A DNA stretch of 64,000 nucleotides from NCBI RefSeq assembly GCF_014925385.1, contig NZ_JACSDK010000001.1, positions 1 through 64,000 of the forward strand. Direction: 5' to 3'. The DNA is from Pelagibius marinus (GTDB lineage Bacteria; Pseudomonadota; Alphaproteobacteria; Kiloniellales; Kiloniellaceae). The notes under the pieces were generated by a model that searched no databases, was not told where the DNA came from, and worked only from the letters and a program-made list of their open reading frames with translations. Made by a program: the position numbers and the translations under genes. Shown one piece after another: positions 62,837 through 64,000 of this stretch (within the stretch, counting starts at the first letter, position 1; each line of letters begins with the position of its first letter).

Positions 62837-64000
62837 CTACAACGCTGCGCGCATGACCGCGATGAGGTCGTCGGCGAAGTTCGCGGTGGTGAACTCGGTG
62901 AGCGCCTTCCGGCGGCCGGCCTCGGCGATGGCCTGGGCATCGTCGAGACGCTCGCGGAAATAGGGCTGCAGGCCGGAGGGATCGCAGTCGTCCATGAAGA
63001 GGATCTCCTTGCCCTCGCCGAAGCGTTCGGCCAGGTAGCTGTTCTTGTCGGAGATCACGCAGGCGCCCAGCAACATGGCGTTGCTCACCCGCTCCGTCAC
63101 GACGGTGGTGTAGGTCGGCGTCACGTTGATGGCGAACTTGGCGGCGAGGAAGAGCCGGCGGGCGCGCGCGGCCTCGACGGCGCCGACCAGCTCGATGTTG
63201 GGGCGCTGTTCCAGCCCCGGAATCATGGAGCGGCGTGTCGGATTCCAGGTGACGACGATGCGCAACGCCGGGTCCAGTCGCGCCAGCCCGGCGACGGTGT
63301 TCAGGCGGCGGTCGAGGCGAATGCGCAGGTCGAGGCAGGACAGCACCAGCATCACCGAGAGGTCGACCTTGGACATCGGGTGACTGAGCCTCGGCGGCTC
63401 GCCGAAGTGGCGCGTGCAGGAGTCCAGGAACAGCGTCAGCATGGAGCCGTCGCGCAGGGTCAGCCCGGTCTCGTAGACCTCGTCGATCACCTTGACCATG
63501 GGGCTCCCGGTTCTGACGTATTGCGCCCGCAGCTGCTCCACCGTGGGCGTCGTCTGGTTGAAGCCGCAGGACATGAAGACGTCGAGCGGCCTCTCGGCCA
63601 GGAGACGGATTTCCTCCGCCGCCGGCGGGACCTCGGTCACCACCGCCGCGACGGTGTGGAAATGACTGAGGCGCGGATTGACGAAGCGGGCCTCGGCCTC
63701 GAACTCCGGCGTCGGCGCGACGAAATGCGCGGTCTGCGAGGCTCCCTCGATGCGCGGCCACATGAAGCGGGAGAAGGGATGGTCCTGCAGCATCGCGAAG
63801 ACCGGCCGGTCCAGCACCTCGAAGAGGTTGCGGCGTGCGGGACCGCCGGCCTCGGAGTAGGTCAGGGAGAGGTCGTAGAAGCGATGCCCCAGGTAGAGGG
63901 CGGTGTGGGGCTCGGCCACGCAGGTCATGATCTGGCGCTGGAAATCGGCGCTGCCGCCGTCCAGGATCACGTGTTCCAGCCCGCGCGCCTCGATGGCCGC
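62837..64000 (-). CDS. Glycosyltransferase-like protein, 5' end beyond window
   Basis: The frame runs from the stop at 62837 to the window edge with no stop, so the start is outside; GTG codons near 63970 are unlikely starts. The visible 388 residues look like a GT-B/CgeB-type fold. There is an N-terminal half with HTALYLGHRFYDLSLTYSEAG and VDLSVMLVLSCLDLRI, then a C-terminal nucleotide-sugar half with RIVVTWNPTRRSMIPGLEQRPNIELVGAV, FAINVTPTYTTVVTERVSNAMLLGACVISDKNSYL and FGEGKEILFMDD. The RVSNAMLLGACVISD block resembles the conserved EVFNSMACGALVISD part of such enzymes. Donor and acceptor are unknown. It is convergent with tRNA-Arg. Confidence 0.7.
   Translation of the reverse strand, partial: AAIEARGLEHVILDGGSADFQRQIMTCVAEPHTALYLGHRFYDLSLTYSEAGGPARRNLFEVLDRPVFAMLQDHPFSRFMWPRIEGASQTAHFVAPTPEFEAEARFVNPRLSHFHTVAAVVTEVPPAAEEIRLLAERPLDVFMSCGFNQTTPTVEQLRAQYVRTGSPMVKVIDEVYETGLTLRDGSMLTLFLDSCTRHFGEPPRLSHPMSKVDLSVMLVLSCLDLRIRLDRRLNTVAGLARLDPALRIVVTWNPTRRSMIPGLEQRPNIELVGAVEAARARRLFLAAKFAINVTPTYTTVVTERVSNAMLLGACVISDKNSYLAERFGEGKEILFMDDCDPSGLQPYFRERLDDAQAIAEAGRRKALTEFTTANFADDLIAVMRAAL

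Overview
The window is high-GC DNA from an alphaproteobacterium, probably of the Rhodospirillales/Kiloniellales kind. This rests on gene order and on alphaproteobacterial signatures: AddAB rather than RecBCD, a short HprK, ChvG/ChvI, an unorthodox DivL kinase, and the MurU/AmgK recycling pair. No phage, transposase, plasmid or CRISPR features were seen. The left edge looks like a contig end: bases 1-150 are a second copy of the end of pyrF (true gene at 6138-6875) joined to a headless cmk.

Bases 152-34049 follow a backbone order common in Alphaproteobacteria: cmk, rpsA, ihfB, lapA, pyrF, trpF, trpB, trpA, accD, folC, trxA, addA, addB, murU, amgK, tsaE, divL, ahcY. Three things interrupt it. 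An ornithine-cyclodeaminase-like gene and a sarcosine-oxidase-like flavoprotein lie before pyrF. Seven tandem paralogous six-helix membrane proteins (6896-13105) lie between pyrF and trpF. A 264-bp branched palindrome (13900-14163) lies between trpF and trpB, with its right arm covering the trpB ribosome-binding region. The array is the strongest candidate for an undescribed system: seven genes, six of them chained by five 4-base stop/start overlaps, sharing three motifs and having no assigned function.

Bases 34182-40775 hold the regulatory phosphotransferase cluster (ptsP, ptsH, EIIA) with the ChvG/ChvI two-component system. HprK and RapZ are encoded here by one uninterrupted reading frame. 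ChvI is usually a neighbour of pckA; here the two are separated by about 9 kb carrying a membrane GAF/PAS histidine kinase with a CtrA-type box upstream, a PAS_5 protein, an arsR-arsI pair, a psp envelope-stress locus with a sigma-54 promoter and a 57-residue gene, and a patatin.

Bases 49693-64000 hold pckA, a TetR regulator, then a long minus-strand run (two tandem CapK/PaaK-like adenylate-forming enzymes, a zinc-ribbon protein, polA, a 29-residue Cys-rich ORF, a PLP enzyme and a potassium channel with a zinc ribbon). After that come an ABC ATPase without a permease, a lipoprotein lysophospholipase, tRNA-Arg(CCG), and a glycosyltransferase-like gene cut by the window end. Start codons were chosen by ribosome-binding site and family N terminus, so several genes are shorter than their maximal open frame.
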